A stretch of DNA of 64,000 nt, from contig CM050454.1 in the NCBI GenBank assembly GCA_027563935.2, forward strand, positions 1,162,501 through 1,226,500, read 5' to 3'. The notes beneath the pieces are model-generated. The model saw only the letters and a list, made by a program, of their open reading frames with translations, was not told where the DNA came from and ran no database searches. Source of the stretch: Costus lasius (lineage: Eukaryota > Streptophyta > Magnoliopsida > Zingiberales > Costaceae). Positions 49,378 through 61,100 of this stretch are shown here, piece after piece (the stretch's first letter is position 1; every line of letters starts with the position of its first letter). The position numbers and the translations under genes are program-made.

Positions 49378-50383
49378 GTCTGTTTCGGAGAAGGGAAAAA
49401 AATCAGAAAAGAAAGAAACAATAAGAGAAAGAAAATAAGAGAGAGGAAATAATTCTTTTCTCTTTTAACCCTCGTGTTTCAATGGAAGGAATATAAAATA
49501 TTGACCGGTCTATAAACTGTTGACTGGGTCAAAATTAACCCAAATCTCAACTCCAGCTCCTCGGTGCTACTGTAGTTCTTCTCCTCTCCAGGATCCCTCT
49601 TCTCAGCAGAAGAGACCGGTGCCGTAGAAGGACTTGGGTCGGCTTTGGGGGTGGCCCGTACCATCGTTGCCGGAGCCGGGGCGGCCTTCTCCGCCAGATC
49701 TGTGTTGGGGGGAAGGCGGGGTGGGTTCGTCAGCGTCTAGCTCCGAACCTCAGGGGCTTGGGATCGAGGTACCGGGGCGGGGATCGTCCGAGGGCGAACT
49801 AAGGTTAGGGCTGAAGTCGCTGAGGAACACAATGCTGATGCTAACGAGGCTTCTCATCAGGGATTCGAGGCATAACCACGCTGGAAGCGCGGCAGCGGGG
49901 GAGGCCGATCTGGAGAGAAGAGAAGGGGCGGCTGCGTCGGGAGGGCGACGCTCAGAGGGGAGAGGGGCGGCTGCGTCGGGCAACGCTCGGAGGGGAGAGG
50001 GGAGAGCTCGGGCGACGCTCGGAGGGGAGAGGGGCGGCTGCGTCGGGAGAGGGGCGACTGCGTCGGGCGACTCTCGGAGGGGAGATGGGAGATCTCGGGC
50101 GACGCTCGGAGGGGAGAGGGGCGGCTGCGTCGGGAGAGGGGCGGCTGCGTCGAGCGACACTCGGAGGGGAGAGGGGAGACCTCGGGCGACGCGAGAGGGT
50201 TTTGGAGCAAGACGAGGGAACGGAATTGATTTCCCTCTCTTTTGGAGGGGACGAGTTTGAGCGGAAAGGAAAGGAAATGATTTCCTTTCTTTTCTTAATT
50301 CTCTTCATTGAAACTAGGGGAATGGAAAGAAATAGCTCTATTTCTTTTCTTTCCCTTCTTGTTTCTCTCTTCTGAAACAGGCC
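49378..50383. repeat. Repeat island with GC-rich tandem array (49905-50190)
   Basis: The outer edges read CTGTTTCGGAGAAGGG and TCTTCTGAAACAGG, weakly inverted and flanked by purine-rich GGAAAGAAA words like the Tourist-type pieces elsewhere, so the whole may be one large MITE-like element; a target duplication was not found. The centre is an array of 30-60 bp units mixing CGACGCTCGGAGGGGAGAGG and GGCGGCTGCGTCGGG. This array keeps several frames open on both strands (208 codons on plus, over 110 on minus), none of which looks like a real protein. Confidence 0.55.
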
Positions 50384-50889
50384 GTTAGTGTGATTGCTTG
50401 TTCAAATCTGCAGTGCTCTTCGTGTTGGACTTTCTGTTGCGTCAGGTGAGTTGAGGTCAGCTTGTTGACCCTAGTCCACCTGATGCAGCTGCTAGGCATA
50501 TGCCATATTATAATGGAAATTTATGAATAATATATTTTAATTTATTTAATTATTCACTTATGTCAAAAAAAAATTTATTTATTTTTATTTAATAATTTTA
50601 ATTATTATATCTCTTTATTAATAATTCACTTGTGTCACTTTAATTTATTAAGTTAACTTAATTTAATTTATGTAAAGGTGTGAAAAAGGAGTGTTGAATC
50701 TTTTTTCCACGTGATAAATGAATAAAATACATTAAATAAATAGCTTATTCTTAAGGCTTTAAGGTCAAGTTTACTTTATTTTCATTATTTTTTTTATTGC
50801 TTAAAATTATTTAAAAAATATTGATATTCTTTTCCACTATCACGATCGTCAGATCTACATTGCCTAAGCAACCATTCTCACTTACTAAG
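50384..50889. other. AT-rich spacer before the LTR element
   Basis: Mostly A/T runs, no gene or clear repeat. The last five bases, CTAAG (50885-50889), are the expected left target-duplication copy for the LTR element, but the right copy is lost because that side is truncated. Confidence 0.4.
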
Positions 50890-52179
50890 TGTTAGGCCTT
50901 GGATCAACGGGCCCTAACCAAGGAGGATTGCGTTGGGCAGTGGCCCAAGCCCGCGCGGCACACGCTAGAAAAGGGCCTGATTTCGACGGTCAACAGGTGA
51001 TTTTGACCCCAAATCGGCAGCAGCTTCAGACGCGTCATCACCCTCGCGAAGCTCGGACACGAGCTCTTCGCTGGAAGATGCGGGCGCGGACGGCGACTGC
51101 AACAAGACGCAGTCGACGGCGGGATTTTCGGGGAAAACGCGGTCTTCTTCAGCAGACGCTGACAACAGCCTTAGCGCAGCAAGCGAAGGACGCGGGCGGC
51201 GTCCGAATCCAGAGGCAGAGGCGTCTCACACCTCTGCCCTATAAATCGAAGATCGATCGACTGATCACCGAGGAGGAGAAGCGTGCACTGCTGAGAGCGA
51301 CATAAGAGAGGGACGGGGAGGGCGCCCCCTCCAAGACGAGAGCCCTTTGCCAGTGGCGAGAAAGAGTGGGCCGGCGGCGATGAGCGTCGCGGCCATGAGA
51401 GAGAGTTTGAGAGAATTGTAATCGCCGACCGGTAGCTCGACGGCGAGGGAGGGGAAGAGGGCATCACCGGCCTGGGGCTAACAACGACGAGAGAAGAGAG
51501 GTCTGTAAGTTTCTGTGGAGAATAAGACGGATTTCTTTCTCAAACCTCTTCCCCGCTTCTTCCGATTACCGGCGACGTTTGTCGCCTCTTCCAGCCAGCT
51601 CCAACAACAAGCGGCTGTCGACGACGAGGAGACTAGGGTGTCTCCTCCCTGCCATCTTGGATCGATACTCCGACGACAAGCGAGCCGACGAACACAGGCG
51701 GCATTTGAAGGCGCAGACGGCGTTCGAAGGCGAGGTTGAAGACGACGACGTAACGCGAGCGCGTGGAGCAGTGTTCGCATCGAGACGGAGGAGTCAATGG
51801 AAGCGAGCGATCAACGCTCGATTCAAACGAAAATCAAATTCGGAATTCGATTTGGAGGCTGACGTCAGCGAGGCGGAAATTCGAGCGCGATTTCGATTTC
51901 ACGTGGCGACGAGAAGGGTTGACATCGGCATGATGTCAGCAAGCGCATAAATTTGGTTGACCGGTCCAGGTCAAAATTGGTTGACCAGAGGTATTTCTAA
52001 ATTTAGGATTTTGGATTTCCTGAATTAGGGTTAGGGTTTACAGAACCATTTCGATTTGGGGAAGAAATTTTAGATGGCAACTAAGGTTTCCAATTTGAGG
52101 GTGATTTTGCACCCCGGAGATTAGGGATTTCACACCGGTCTGGTGTCCCGCCGGAGAACCTTTAGACCGGGGCGTGAAA
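50890..52179 (+). mobile_element. 5' LTR (1290 bp) of a non-autonomous LTR retrotransposon
   Basis: It begins TGTTAGGCC and ends GGGGCGTGAAA, directly before a primer-binding site. Its first 670 bases reappear as the 3' LTR at 52689. A TATA box (TATAAAT, 51240-51246) sits at a promoter-like position, repeated in the 3' copy near 53038. The related solo LTR at 61461-62666 ends GAGCGTGACA in the same orientation, so the terminal AAA here is probably a mutated ACA. Frames crossing it are not genes. Confidence 0.85.
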
Positions 52180-52181
52180 AG

Positions 52182-52194
52182 TGGTATTAGAGCC
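52182..52194 (+). other. Primer-binding site of the LTR element (initiator Met tRNA type)
   Basis: TGGTATTAGAGCC follows the 5' LTR by two bases and differs from the usual TGGTATCAGAGCC by one base. This matches the 3' end of plant initiator tRNA-Met, the common primer of plant LTR elements. Confidence 0.85.
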
Positions 52195-52688
52195 AAAGAT
52201 CCGGCCAGGTTGGTGATGACAGGTTGCTGATGAGAGGAGGACCAGGAGGGATCCGGGAGAAGAGCTCCTGAGAGATCCGATCGGGGGATCCAGATCCAGT
52301 CCAGAAGAGAGAGCGTGTGCGGTGAGAGCCCACTGGGATGGGGAGGGCACCCCCCTCTAGGGCAAGAGCCCCCTTTGGACCTATGAGCGGGAGGCTGGGT
52401 CCAGAGGCAAGCAAGAGCAGATCCAAGAGGCGAAGTCTGAGAGCTTGTGAGTTGGCGGCGAGAACCACTGCCGACGTGAGAGAGAACAAGGGAGCAAAAC
52501 TATGAGAGCTCCAAGCGAGAGGGGTCTGTGAGGCCCTTTCCAGAGCAGGAGGCTTTGATGCCATTACCAGGAGGATAACGAAGAGTGGTATGCGAGACCT
52601 CTTCCCGGAGCAGCGAGCTCCGACGATAGTGCCAAGAGGGCGTTTGAAGAACATCGAGGACGATGTTCAAATCAGGTGAAGGAGAATT
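52195..52688 (+). mobile_element. Short non-coding interior of the LTR element
   Basis: Only about 0.5 kb separates the primer site from the second LTR. No gag, protease, integrase or reverse transcriptase is present. A purine-rich stretch (52672-52688, GGTGAAGGAGAA) sits directly before the 3' LTR as a polypurine tract. The element is thus non-autonomous, of the LARD/TRIM type, and must have relied on a helper. Confidence 0.8.
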
Positions 52689-55645
52689 GTTAGGCCCTAG
52701 ATCAACGGGCCCTAACCAAGGTGGATTGGGTTGGGTTGTGGCCCAAGCCCGTGCGGCACACACTGGAATAGGGCCCGATTTCGACGGTCAACGGGTGATT
52801 TTGACCCCAAATCGGCAGCAGCTTCAGACGCGCCATCAACCTCGCGGAGCTCGGACGCGAGCTCTTCGACGGAAGACGCGAGCGCGGATGGCGACTATAG
52901 CAGGATGCAGTCGATGGCAGGATTTTCGGGGAAGATGCGATCTTCTTCGGCGGACGTTGACAACAACCTTAGCGCAGCAAGCGAAGGACACGGGCGGTGT
53001 TCAAATCCAGAGGCAGAGGCGTCTCACACCTCTGCCCTATAAATCGAAGATCGATCGACTGATCACGGAGGAGGAGAAGTGTGCGCTGCTGAGAGCGACA
53101 CAAGAGAGGGACGGGGAGGGCGCCCCCTCCCGGGCGAGAGCACTTTGCCAACGGCGAGTGTTAGGGAATACCGGGTGTAATTTAAAATTTTGCAGTCCCA
53201 TGACGCAGTGGAAGCATTACACCCGAAACATATTCCTTTTGCCCAAGGATCCATGCGAGGGAGAACACAAGGATGTGACAAGGATAATACCTCTATTGCT
53301 TGCTCGGTTCTTGAAGCCATGTTCGAAGACGATCAAGTGCTCGCCCTCTACAAGTATCCACGCGTCGACTCCTTGATCGTTGCTCCCTTCCACGCTTGGT
53401 GCTAGCCTCGGGAAGAGAATCAAGCCTTAGGGTTCCTTCACTTCTCTTGCGCCACCTCCAAGATGAAAGCGCCAAGAAGAGATGAGGAGGAAGATGATGC
53501 GCCAAGTGCTTCCTTCTTCTTCTTTGTATGCGCCACCTTCAAGCAAGGTGTGCCTGTGGCCAAGGAACGAAGAGGGCTTGTGGCAAGGAGATGCCACCAA
53601 ACACTAAGAGTCCTTGCGCCAAGAAGAGAGGGAGAAGAAGAAGAACTTGCGGCTATGGAAGAAGATTGCGCTCCTTGATGAAGAAGGAGAGCTCCAAGCT
53701 CTCAAGTTGTCGCCACCTTAAGCCTCCACGCCTCCTTGTGTATGAGACCTCACGTCTTCAAGGAAGGGAACCCAAGAGGGGGCGACAAGGGGTCCTATAA
53801 ATAGGACTAGAGGCGGTTTGGGCAAGGGCTAGGATCATGCCAAGTGTATGGCTAGGATGAGGTGTCTTGAGGCAAGGAAAGTCTCCAAGACTTTACCATA
53901 AACCTCATTCAACCTATCCATAAATGTCCAAGCACTATATTAGCCCAAGACATGCCTCAAATGCATTCTTACCATCAAAGGAGAAGTGGCTAGGCGCAAC
54001 ATGCAAGAGGAATTCGGCTAGGGTGGTGTCTTGGGAGAAACTAGGGTTTGAGGTAAGGTAAGTCTCCAAGACATTACCATATACCTCTTCCCTATATCCA
54101 TATGCGCCTAGGAACTTCCCATAAAAGTTCTCAAGCCATATCAGCCCCAAGACTTGCCTTAGAGGCAAGTATTCCATCCAAGGAAGAGGGGCTAGGCGCC
54201 CTTTACTTCCATAATGAAGCAAAGGCGCCTCCCTCACCCCATTATGCCCCTAGGCGCCAATGGGGTGAGATTTCTTCCCATTATACCCTTTTAAGCCAAT
54301 TCACTCTTCATGAAAACTAATTATTGGGCCTCATTGGATAATGAGCTAGCCCAAACTTCATGGCATGGGTTGATTAAGCCATTGGATCTAATCCAATGCA
54401 ACTCTAATCCAAATGTGACCAATTAAGGTCAATTTCGGGTTAACCTGCCAAAAATGAAGTTTGGCTTCAATAACTTTCTTCCAACTCATCAGGCCCATTG
54501 GCGCTGATGAAATCTTCCAAATTGATCCAAGTTATCCAATAACTTGATCATAAGGCTTCTGATTAAAGCAACGTCAAGAGTCTATTGCGTGTGACCCCGT
54601 AGGATCCATATGACGATGGCAATGATGTAAACATCATAAGTAGTGAGGGGTATCTAGCAACACATCACTACTACCCATGTCATAGGACTTAAGTCATTAT
54701 GGCAAAAACTCCTAACAAGCAACGAGGATTCCCATTGCATTATAGATCCCTTTGCCTAAACTGATATCCTGCCATTGGATTAGTCTCAAGTTTATCAATC
54801 CAATGCATTGGTCATGACTCAACAAGTGTGGCCACACATTCCTGTCATGCACCAATAAGGTGGGGCGCCCCCCGAGTGGATATCATGCTTCCAATAAGGA
54901 AGGGGCAAATCCTACTATTGGTCATCCATGTCTCTACATGACTTATGACATGCCCAATGTCAGTCGTTTTGGTCTCCCAATTACGGAGAGACGTAAAACT
55001 GTATCAAAGCATACCCATCATCAAATCTAGACATGAATACCTCAAGTCTAAGGATCAATGCAAACCTCTTGCATGTGAGATTGACTTGTTGACTAGACAA
55101 GTCAATCCTCACGGTGGATCACTCCAGTGCATCCAATGCACCTGTATGCCTGCGTTACTGTACCCCGTACTTAACCAACCCATACACCAGTCTCACATGT
55201 ACCAAAGCTGTCCCTTATCTGCTAAGGTACCTTGACTAGGGATAGCTTATGAGAATGGATCCAATCCAAACTCCTGAGACATTATTTATGCAACTCAATA
55301 CATCAACGCAGGTAGAGAAGTCTGCATAATAACGACCATGCCTTTATAGAGAATAATAATTATATCAAAGTACATTTAAACAATGCCCGACCATGTCCAA
55401 ACATTAGTCTGCAGGGCATAAACACCAACAGCGAGAAAGAGTGGGCCGGCGGCGATGAGCTTCGCAGCCATGAGAGAGAGTTGGAGAGAATTGTAACCGC
55501 CGACCAGTGGGTCGACGACGAGGGAGGGGAAGAGGGCATCACCGGCCTGGGGGCTGACGACGACGAGAGAAGAGAGGTCTGTAAGTTTCTGTGGAGAATA
55601 AGACGGATTTCCTTCTCAAACCTCTTCCCCGCTTCTTTCGATCCC
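52689..55645 (+). mobile_element. Truncated 3' LTR, split by a nested solo LTR
   Basis: Positions 52689-53158 and 55436-55645 match the first 670 bases of the 5' LTR (50890-51570), with many substitutions. Homology stops near the CCCGCTTCTT sequence, after which unrelated AT-rich DNA begins, so the last 600 bases of this LTR are deleted. The break between the two parts is exactly the nested insertion 53159-55430. Confidence 0.85.
53159..55430 (+). mobile_element. Nested solo LTR (2272 bp) with 5-bp target duplication
   Basis: It begins TGTTAGGGAATACC and ends AACACCAACA, flanked by GCGAG on both sides (53154-53158, 55431-55435). The 5' LTR of the host element shows the uninterrupted site (GGCGAGAAAGAG near 51355). 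A TATA box (CTATAAATAGG, 53798-53808) is present. No primer site, interior or second LTR is present, so it is a solo LTR, long enough to suggest a long-LTR Copia or Gypsy lineage. Internal frames up to 100 codons are spurious. Confidence 0.92.
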
Positions 55646-55826
55646 CATCTAGCTTATAATAGTTGAGTTTTATCTAAATCTAGCATATGATCTAGTTAAC
55701 TCGAGTTTTTCTGATCAAAATTTGATCAAGTATAGATTTTTCTACCATTCCTAATTATAGGCAATAAACATGAATGGACAAACATATAACTTTTAACTTG
55801 GATAGACTATGGTTCAACTTGACTTA

Positions 55827-56354
55827 GGTTTCATTTAGCATAGCTGAAACTTTTAAGTTTTAACTTCTGCTGGTTGAAAAAGTTAAAAGATATATGGCTA
55901 AATTTTTATGCTTGTCAATTTTTAAAAAATATATAATATTTTTAAAAATAAAAAATTTAAAAATATTTTTTAAAAGAAAAACTAAAATAATAGTAATAAA
56001 TAATTTTTAATTAAAAATTAAATTTAATCATTATAATTTTATAATTTTTATTAATATAATATTGATTTTTGTTAATTTTTTATAAAAAAGAAAAATTGTA
56101 AATAATAATAAAAAATTTTAAATTTAATAATTTTTATTAAAATAATAATTAAAAAAATAATTTTATCATCGAAAGACATATGTGCGAATATGAGATTAAA
56201 AAAAACCTACAATTATAGCTAAAAAGCAGAGCTCTCCCTTCTAGCTTTTTTTAAATTTATGCTATTTCTAAATTTGGAACCCGCCAAATATTTTAACTTT
56301 TTAAAAATATTTTATTTTGATCAACAAAAGCAAACTAACTATGCTAAACAAGCC
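55827..56354. mobile_element. Tourist-type MITE with TTA target duplication
   Basis: A 528-bp element, ends GGTTTCATTTAGCATAG and CTATGCTAAACAAGCC, flanked by TTA at 55824-55826 and 56355-56357. It shares the subterminal AGCTGAAACTTTTAAG and GATCAACAAAAGC sequence with the element at 39540-39922 but has a longer, very AT-rich centre. Confidence 0.85.
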
Positions 56355-56357
56355 TTA

Positions 56358-58728
56358 CACTACTAGCATTAGTTCATGATACTAGTTGTAGACAACTATC
56401 GTTTTGTGAGATAATGTGATAGAGTGGTAGTGGTCTAAGAACCAAAGCTAAGAGCCAATAAGTACTAAGATTCTTCAATCAAAGCTACCAACGTTTTCAT
56501 AAAACTAAAAAATAAAATCCAAGAAATTGACTTTGACTTAACAATTCAAGGGTTACTTATGCAACACAGAATTAGTAGTCAAATAATTAAACTAAAAAAA
56601 ATATTCTTATCTTTATTGGGAATAATCGAGGGAATTTTAGAATATATGCCCTCCACAATGTGTTGCATCATTTGGAACATTAGCGTTAAATTAGCACTAC
56701 CGCGGAATATTCCATAGAATAGCAATTGTATATTGCACAAATTAAATTAGATTTAATTTTTTGTTGAAGCCCGTGCATAAAGGAGAATGGATCGTGAACA
56801 AAATTAGATGTTCTATGCCTTGTCTCTCAAAGGATAATGCATGAGTCATACTAAATTTTTTTTAAGCGCGGTTATTTAGACATTTTTTTACAAATCTTAA
56901 AGAAAAAAATATTTTTTTTAATTTGATTATTTCTTTAAATTATTACCTCAATAAAACACGAGGAGTTATAAGAATAAAAGAATATTTGATTACTGTATGG
57001 ATCTCAAAGCATAATTAAATAAGACAAATTTGACCTTATAGAAATTTGTCGACATCCCCATCATAAGATTAACATTATGTATTTTTGAGAGAAAAATGGG
57101 AAGAAGAGAAAGAAAATTAATTTTTTTCTTCTTATTTGTTAGGGAGACTGATTTGAAGAGAAAGAAAAAAATAGGTGATTTTCTCTCGTCCAAAAAATAG
57201 AGCGTTGCTGGGAGCTGTGTGAGAAAAAAAACCAAAAAAAAAGAGTGTCGACCTTGCCCTGCCCTTCGCCTCGCGCCTGTCGTCGCCCTCATCATCGTCC
57301 CCCACTTCCTAGCAAGTTGCTGCCCTTCTAGCAAGTTGCCACTTGTTTCTTCCCTCCCCATCCCCACTACTTGCGAGCTCGCAGCCCACTACCTACAGTG
57401 ACAACGCCCACTGCCTGTGAGCTCCCCACCGCCAGTTTCTTCCCACATCTCCGAGAAAATAAGTCACGCGTGAGTTATTTTCTTCTACTCTATTTTTCTA
57501 TCATTTATTTTTCTTTTTCCCCTCTATTTTTCTTCCCCTCCACTAAAACACAGCCCACCCAATATTTTTTAGTATAAGTATAAGATTTGTAAAAATGTTA
57601 AAACACCCCCACCCTCCTTTAAGAATGCACTTAGGGTTGTATGTCTTTATCTAATGTTTTAAAATTGAATCCACATAAAAATAATTTTTTATTTTTTACT
57701 AATTATATTAATTTATTTTCTTTAAAGAATTATGTTATATACGATTGAATCAACTTTTTATTATTAATTTAACTTATTAATGATAAAAACGTTGACTTTA
57801 CCAAATGCTATGTTCAAAAGAGAATTATTTTGGTTTGGTAAAAATAATATATTTTGAATTTTGTAAAAATAATAAAATTTATGAGATGACTAACAATACA
57901 CACTTCACCGTTAATAAAGAAAAAATTATTAAGCATTAGGATATTTTAATAATTTTAATTGTATGATAAAATTTCCTAATATTTGAAAAAATATATTCCA
58001 AAACTACAAATAGCCCCTTGAGGAATAAAATTATTTTTTATCTAACAAAGTTTAGAGCCAATTTTGTACCTAACGAAGTTTAATGAGTTTAATATTATTA
58101 AATTATATTTCAAGTATTTTACTTTCCATCGTTTTATATTAAAAATTTAAAAAATATAATATCATTTAAAACTTAGAATGAATAGGCAAAATTGATTGCT
58201 CTCTAAATGGGCCTCTATACCAATTTTTAGGCCCATTCTGAACGGGAGAAGCACGTCGCTGTGTGATCTCTATTCTGTTCCCAAAATGAACTGGGCGGCG
58301 AGAGAAAGGGAAAAATCCAGTCTTTGTTTGCCCTTTCCTGGAAACTACTCCCACACATTGGTTCGCCTCATAGATCCCCCTGCCTCTCAGAGGCTGAATT
58401 CAGCTACCATGTGATGATCTCGACGAAATTGGGGAAGAACTGTTCCAAATCTGGTCGTTTAGGGTTCGGACCTCCCACTACTACCTAATCCTTTTTTGTT
58501 TGTTTTTGGTTTCTGCTCAAACCCTCGTTTTCGTGAAGAATAGTTGCTTATTATCTTGTTTTTCCCGTGTTTTTAGTTAAAGGTTGTGACTTGATGGGTT
58601 ATCGATGGTAAAAGGGAGAATTTTTTGGTGTATTTTTCTCTCTATCGATGTGTTGTTGGTCGAGTGAAGCCGATTGGAGATGTGGTGGAATTCGTGTGGA
58701 AACTAGAGGGGTTTGAGAATTTGGTTGG
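56358..58728. other. Upstream region of the F-box/kelch gene
   Basis: AT-rich to 57080. From about 57090 to 57560 it is purine- and pyrimidine-rich, ending CTAAAACACAGCCCACC, which looks like one end of another Tourist-type element; the other end was not found. From 58200 the sequence becomes GC-richer and pyrimidine-rich, probably promoter and 5' UTR of the gene starting at 58729. Confidence 0.4.
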
Positions 58729-60507
58729 ATGGCGTCCGTGAGCACTCTGAACAGATCCAACAGCCACAGCAGGACGTTTCTCATTCGAAATGATTCAGGA
58801 AAAGCCGCTGAAGGTGGGCGCCGGACATCCCATTGTGAAGCAATGGAGGGATTGAGCATTTCCAAGAGCTTCGTGCGCAGCGTGGGTGAGAAATTTAAGA
58901 AGAGAAGGAATGCCTCAAGCGAAGCCCATTGCGGGGAACGCTCGAGGCCGATTTCATCTGCATGCCTTGGCCTTTATGTGAAGGGCGGCGGGTGTCGGGT
59001 GGGTGCCTGTGACGAGACTGATCCGAGCATCAGGTGGCGGTTGAGCTCGATCGACGAATGCATGCCGCAGAGGGCGGCCAGTGGGGTCGAGCAAAGTGCA
59101 GTGGATTGTTTCTCTTACGGTGATTTCTGGAGGAGAGGTTCAAGGAAGGAGAAGGGAACTGTGCAGCACCCGGCATCTTCAGTTTCTACTGCTCCGGCCT
59201 TGCTTCCTGATGATGTGCTGGAAATGATTCTTGCTCGGCTTCCTTTGCCATCCATCATGACGGCTCGTCGGGTCTGCAAGAAATGGAGATTCTTGACGAG
59301 CACTCCCCATTTCATTCAGATGAGGGCAGAGAGTGCCCATGCGAGTCCATGGTTGTTCCTGTTTGGACTTACGAGGGGCGGGTTTCATACAGGGGATATT
59401 CATGCTCTGGATGTCTCTCAGGATCAGTGGCATAGGATTGACAACGATGTTCTCAAGGGCAGGTTCTTGTTCTCTGTTGCAAGCATTAAGAGTGACATCT
59501 ACATTGTTGGTGGTTGTAGCTCATCCTCGTCAATGGAGAAGAGCTCAATCAAGACCCACAAGGGGGTCTTGGTATTCAATCCTTTGAGAGGATCATGGCG
59601 TAAAGCTGCGCCGATGAGAATGGCAAGGTCAGCAGCTGTTCTGGGTGTCCTCAAAGTAGGTTCCAGCAGCAGTTTATTCAAAGCTCAACCAAAGCTCCAC
59701 GACCGACTTCAATTGAAGTCCCGTATTGTTGGAGGGTCTGCTGTATACGAGGATCCTCACCGACTCGCCGTCCGGCTTAGACTTAGAGAAGCTTTCAACA
59801 AGGAGGATGAAAAGCCATGGGACAAAAGGGGATCACCTTCCTTTGTTAATGAAGTAATGGGAATACAGTCAAACTTTGTGTTGATTGCTGTGGGTGGCCA
59901 TGGGTGTTGGGATGAACCTCTTGAGTCAGGGGAGATCTATCATCCTGCAACTGACAGATGGGCAGATATTGCAAGTCTGCCTGGAGATTTTGGGGTCATT
60001 TGCGCCGGTGCTGTCTGCGGCCAAATCTTCTATGTCTACTCAGAGTCCGATAAACTCGCAGGATATGACATTGAGAGAGGCTTGTGGACGACAATTCAGG
60101 TGTCCCGCCTTCCGCCCCGCCTTCACGAGTACTATCCGAAGCTAATCGCCTGCGCGAATCGATTGTTCTTGTCGTCTGTCTCATGGTGCGAAAGAGATGG
60201 CCAAGTAAACAGGCGTGAGAGAGCTGTGAGGAAGCTTTGGGAGCTGGACTCCACATTGCATGCTTGGACTGAGGTATCAAGGCACCCAGATGCCCCCATG
60301 GACCGGAATGCTGTGTTTGTTGCCGACGAGAAGATGATCTACACCGTCGAGATGTTCAGGATTTTTGGTCAAGTCCTAGATTTCTTGACTGCTTGTCATG
60401 TTTCTGAAACTGGACTGAAGTGGATCCGCGTCTCCAAGAAGCACGCAGCACATGAAGTGGATTCTTCTTCATATACAACAAAGTCAATGCTGGTGCTGCA
60501 CCTGTGA
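58729..60507 (+). CDS. F-box/kelch-repeat protein, intronless, complete (592 aa)
   Basis: Predicted substrate adaptor of an SCF-type ubiquitin ligase: the F-box binds the SKP1 subunit and the kelch propeller the target (family knowledge). The N-terminal 155 residues are Ser/Arg-rich, with a basic patch FVRSVGEKFKKRRN, and look disordered. The F-box is at about 158-200 (LLPDDVLEMILARLPLPSIM then ARRVCKKWRFL). Kelch-like blades follow: GDIHALDVSQDQWHRI (about 221), IYIVGG (about 257), VFNPLRGSWRKAAPMRMARS (about 282), VGGHGCWDEPLESGEIYHPA (about 386) and LWELDSTLHAWTEVSRHP (about 502). The layout resembles the Arabidopsis At5g42350/At5g42360 type, whose members include a COP9-signalosome-interacting F-box kelch protein; that link is from memory and not proven. 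The start is the first in-frame ATG after a T-rich leader. A later Met (residue 38, MEGLSISKSFV) could be an alternative start. Confidence 0.92.
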   Translation: MASVSTLNRSNSHSRTFLIRNDSGKAAEGGRRTSHCEAMEGLSISKSFVRSVGEKFKKRRNASSEAHCGERSRPISSACLGLYVKGGGCRVGACDETDPSIRWRLSSIDECMPQRAASGVEQSAVDCFSYGDFWRRGSRKEKGTVQHPASSVSTAPALLPDDVLEMILARLPLPSIMTARRVCKKWRFLTSTPHFIQMRAESAHASPWLFLFGLTRGGFHTGDIHALDVSQDQWHRIDNDVLKGRFLFSVASIKSDIYIVGGCSSSSSMEKSSIKTHKGVLVFNPLRGSWRKAAPMRMARSAAVLGVLKVGSSSSLFKAQPKLHDRLQLKSRIVGGSAVYEDPHRLAVRLRLREAFNKEDEKPWDKRGSPSFVNEVMGIQSNFVLIAVGGHGCWDEPLESGEIYHPATDRWADIASLPGDFGVICAGAVCGQIFYVYSESDKLAGYDIERGLWTTIQVSRLPPRLHEYYPKLIACANRLFLSSVSWCERDGQVNRRERAVRKLWELDSTLHAWTEVSRHPDAPMDRNAVFVADEKMIYTVEMFRIFGQVLDFLTACHVSETGLKWIRVSKKHAAHEVDSSSYTTKSMLVLHL

Positions 60508-61100
60508 GCTTCAGTGTCTGTTCTTTGATTCGTCTGCAATCAAGACACCAGCATGCAGTTTGCTCATGCATTTGGAAGTGGGAAAGGAGCACTATTGGGA
60601 GCTGTGAGTACACTATTGCAACGGATTCAGACAAAAAGAAGGTATAGATTGTCTCAACTCTCAAGAACTCGTTTGACTTTAGTTTTATTTACCTCTTGTT
60701 GGTTAGGTGTTGAATTTCTGCTTCAGAGTCAATTGTTTGAGGTTGTACTGATTTTTTTGGTGATTTGTGCGAGTTGTATCTGAATTTGTGGATTATTTCT
60801 TTAGATTTTCTCCAGTTGTCGAAGTATGAGATTGAATTGTTTAGTTGTGCAATTGGCAAATATGATGCATTTTGTGTTCTGACTAGAATTCAGCCCAACA
60901 AGTTTTTTTTGTTGATGATTGCTTACCACCACTGAGTGGAGTGATCCTTCTACAAATCCATAATTTCATGTTGAAAACTTGTGAAAACATAAACAAGCTA
61001 TCAAACGCTGCATTTGGAAAGTGTTCATTCTCGAAGTGAATTTGTTAAAGCTCAATTGATGTGCTCGACTCGAGAGGTTGTTTTGTTCAACTACAAATGG
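60508..61100. other. 3' flank of the F-box/kelch gene
   Basis: T-rich sequence consistent with a 3' UTR to about 60850, then unremarkable DNA. No second gene is visible. Confidence 0.4.

Noticed and set aside
49634..50260. 208-codon plus-strand frame and several minus-strand frames over 110 codons
   Set aside because: Produced by the GC-rich tandem array. Translations are Arg/Gly/Ala or Ser/Pro repeats with no domain and no splice or promoter context.
52663..53376. 237-codon plus-strand frame
   Set aside because: Spans the purine tract, the 3' LTR and the start of the nested solo LTR. A frame that crosses an insertion junction cannot be an ancestral gene.
53159..55430. A complete LTR retrotransposon rather than a solo LTR
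   Set aside because: No internal repeat of the ends, primer site, polypurine tract or protein motif within the 2272 bp. One LTR with flanking 5-bp duplications explains it fully.
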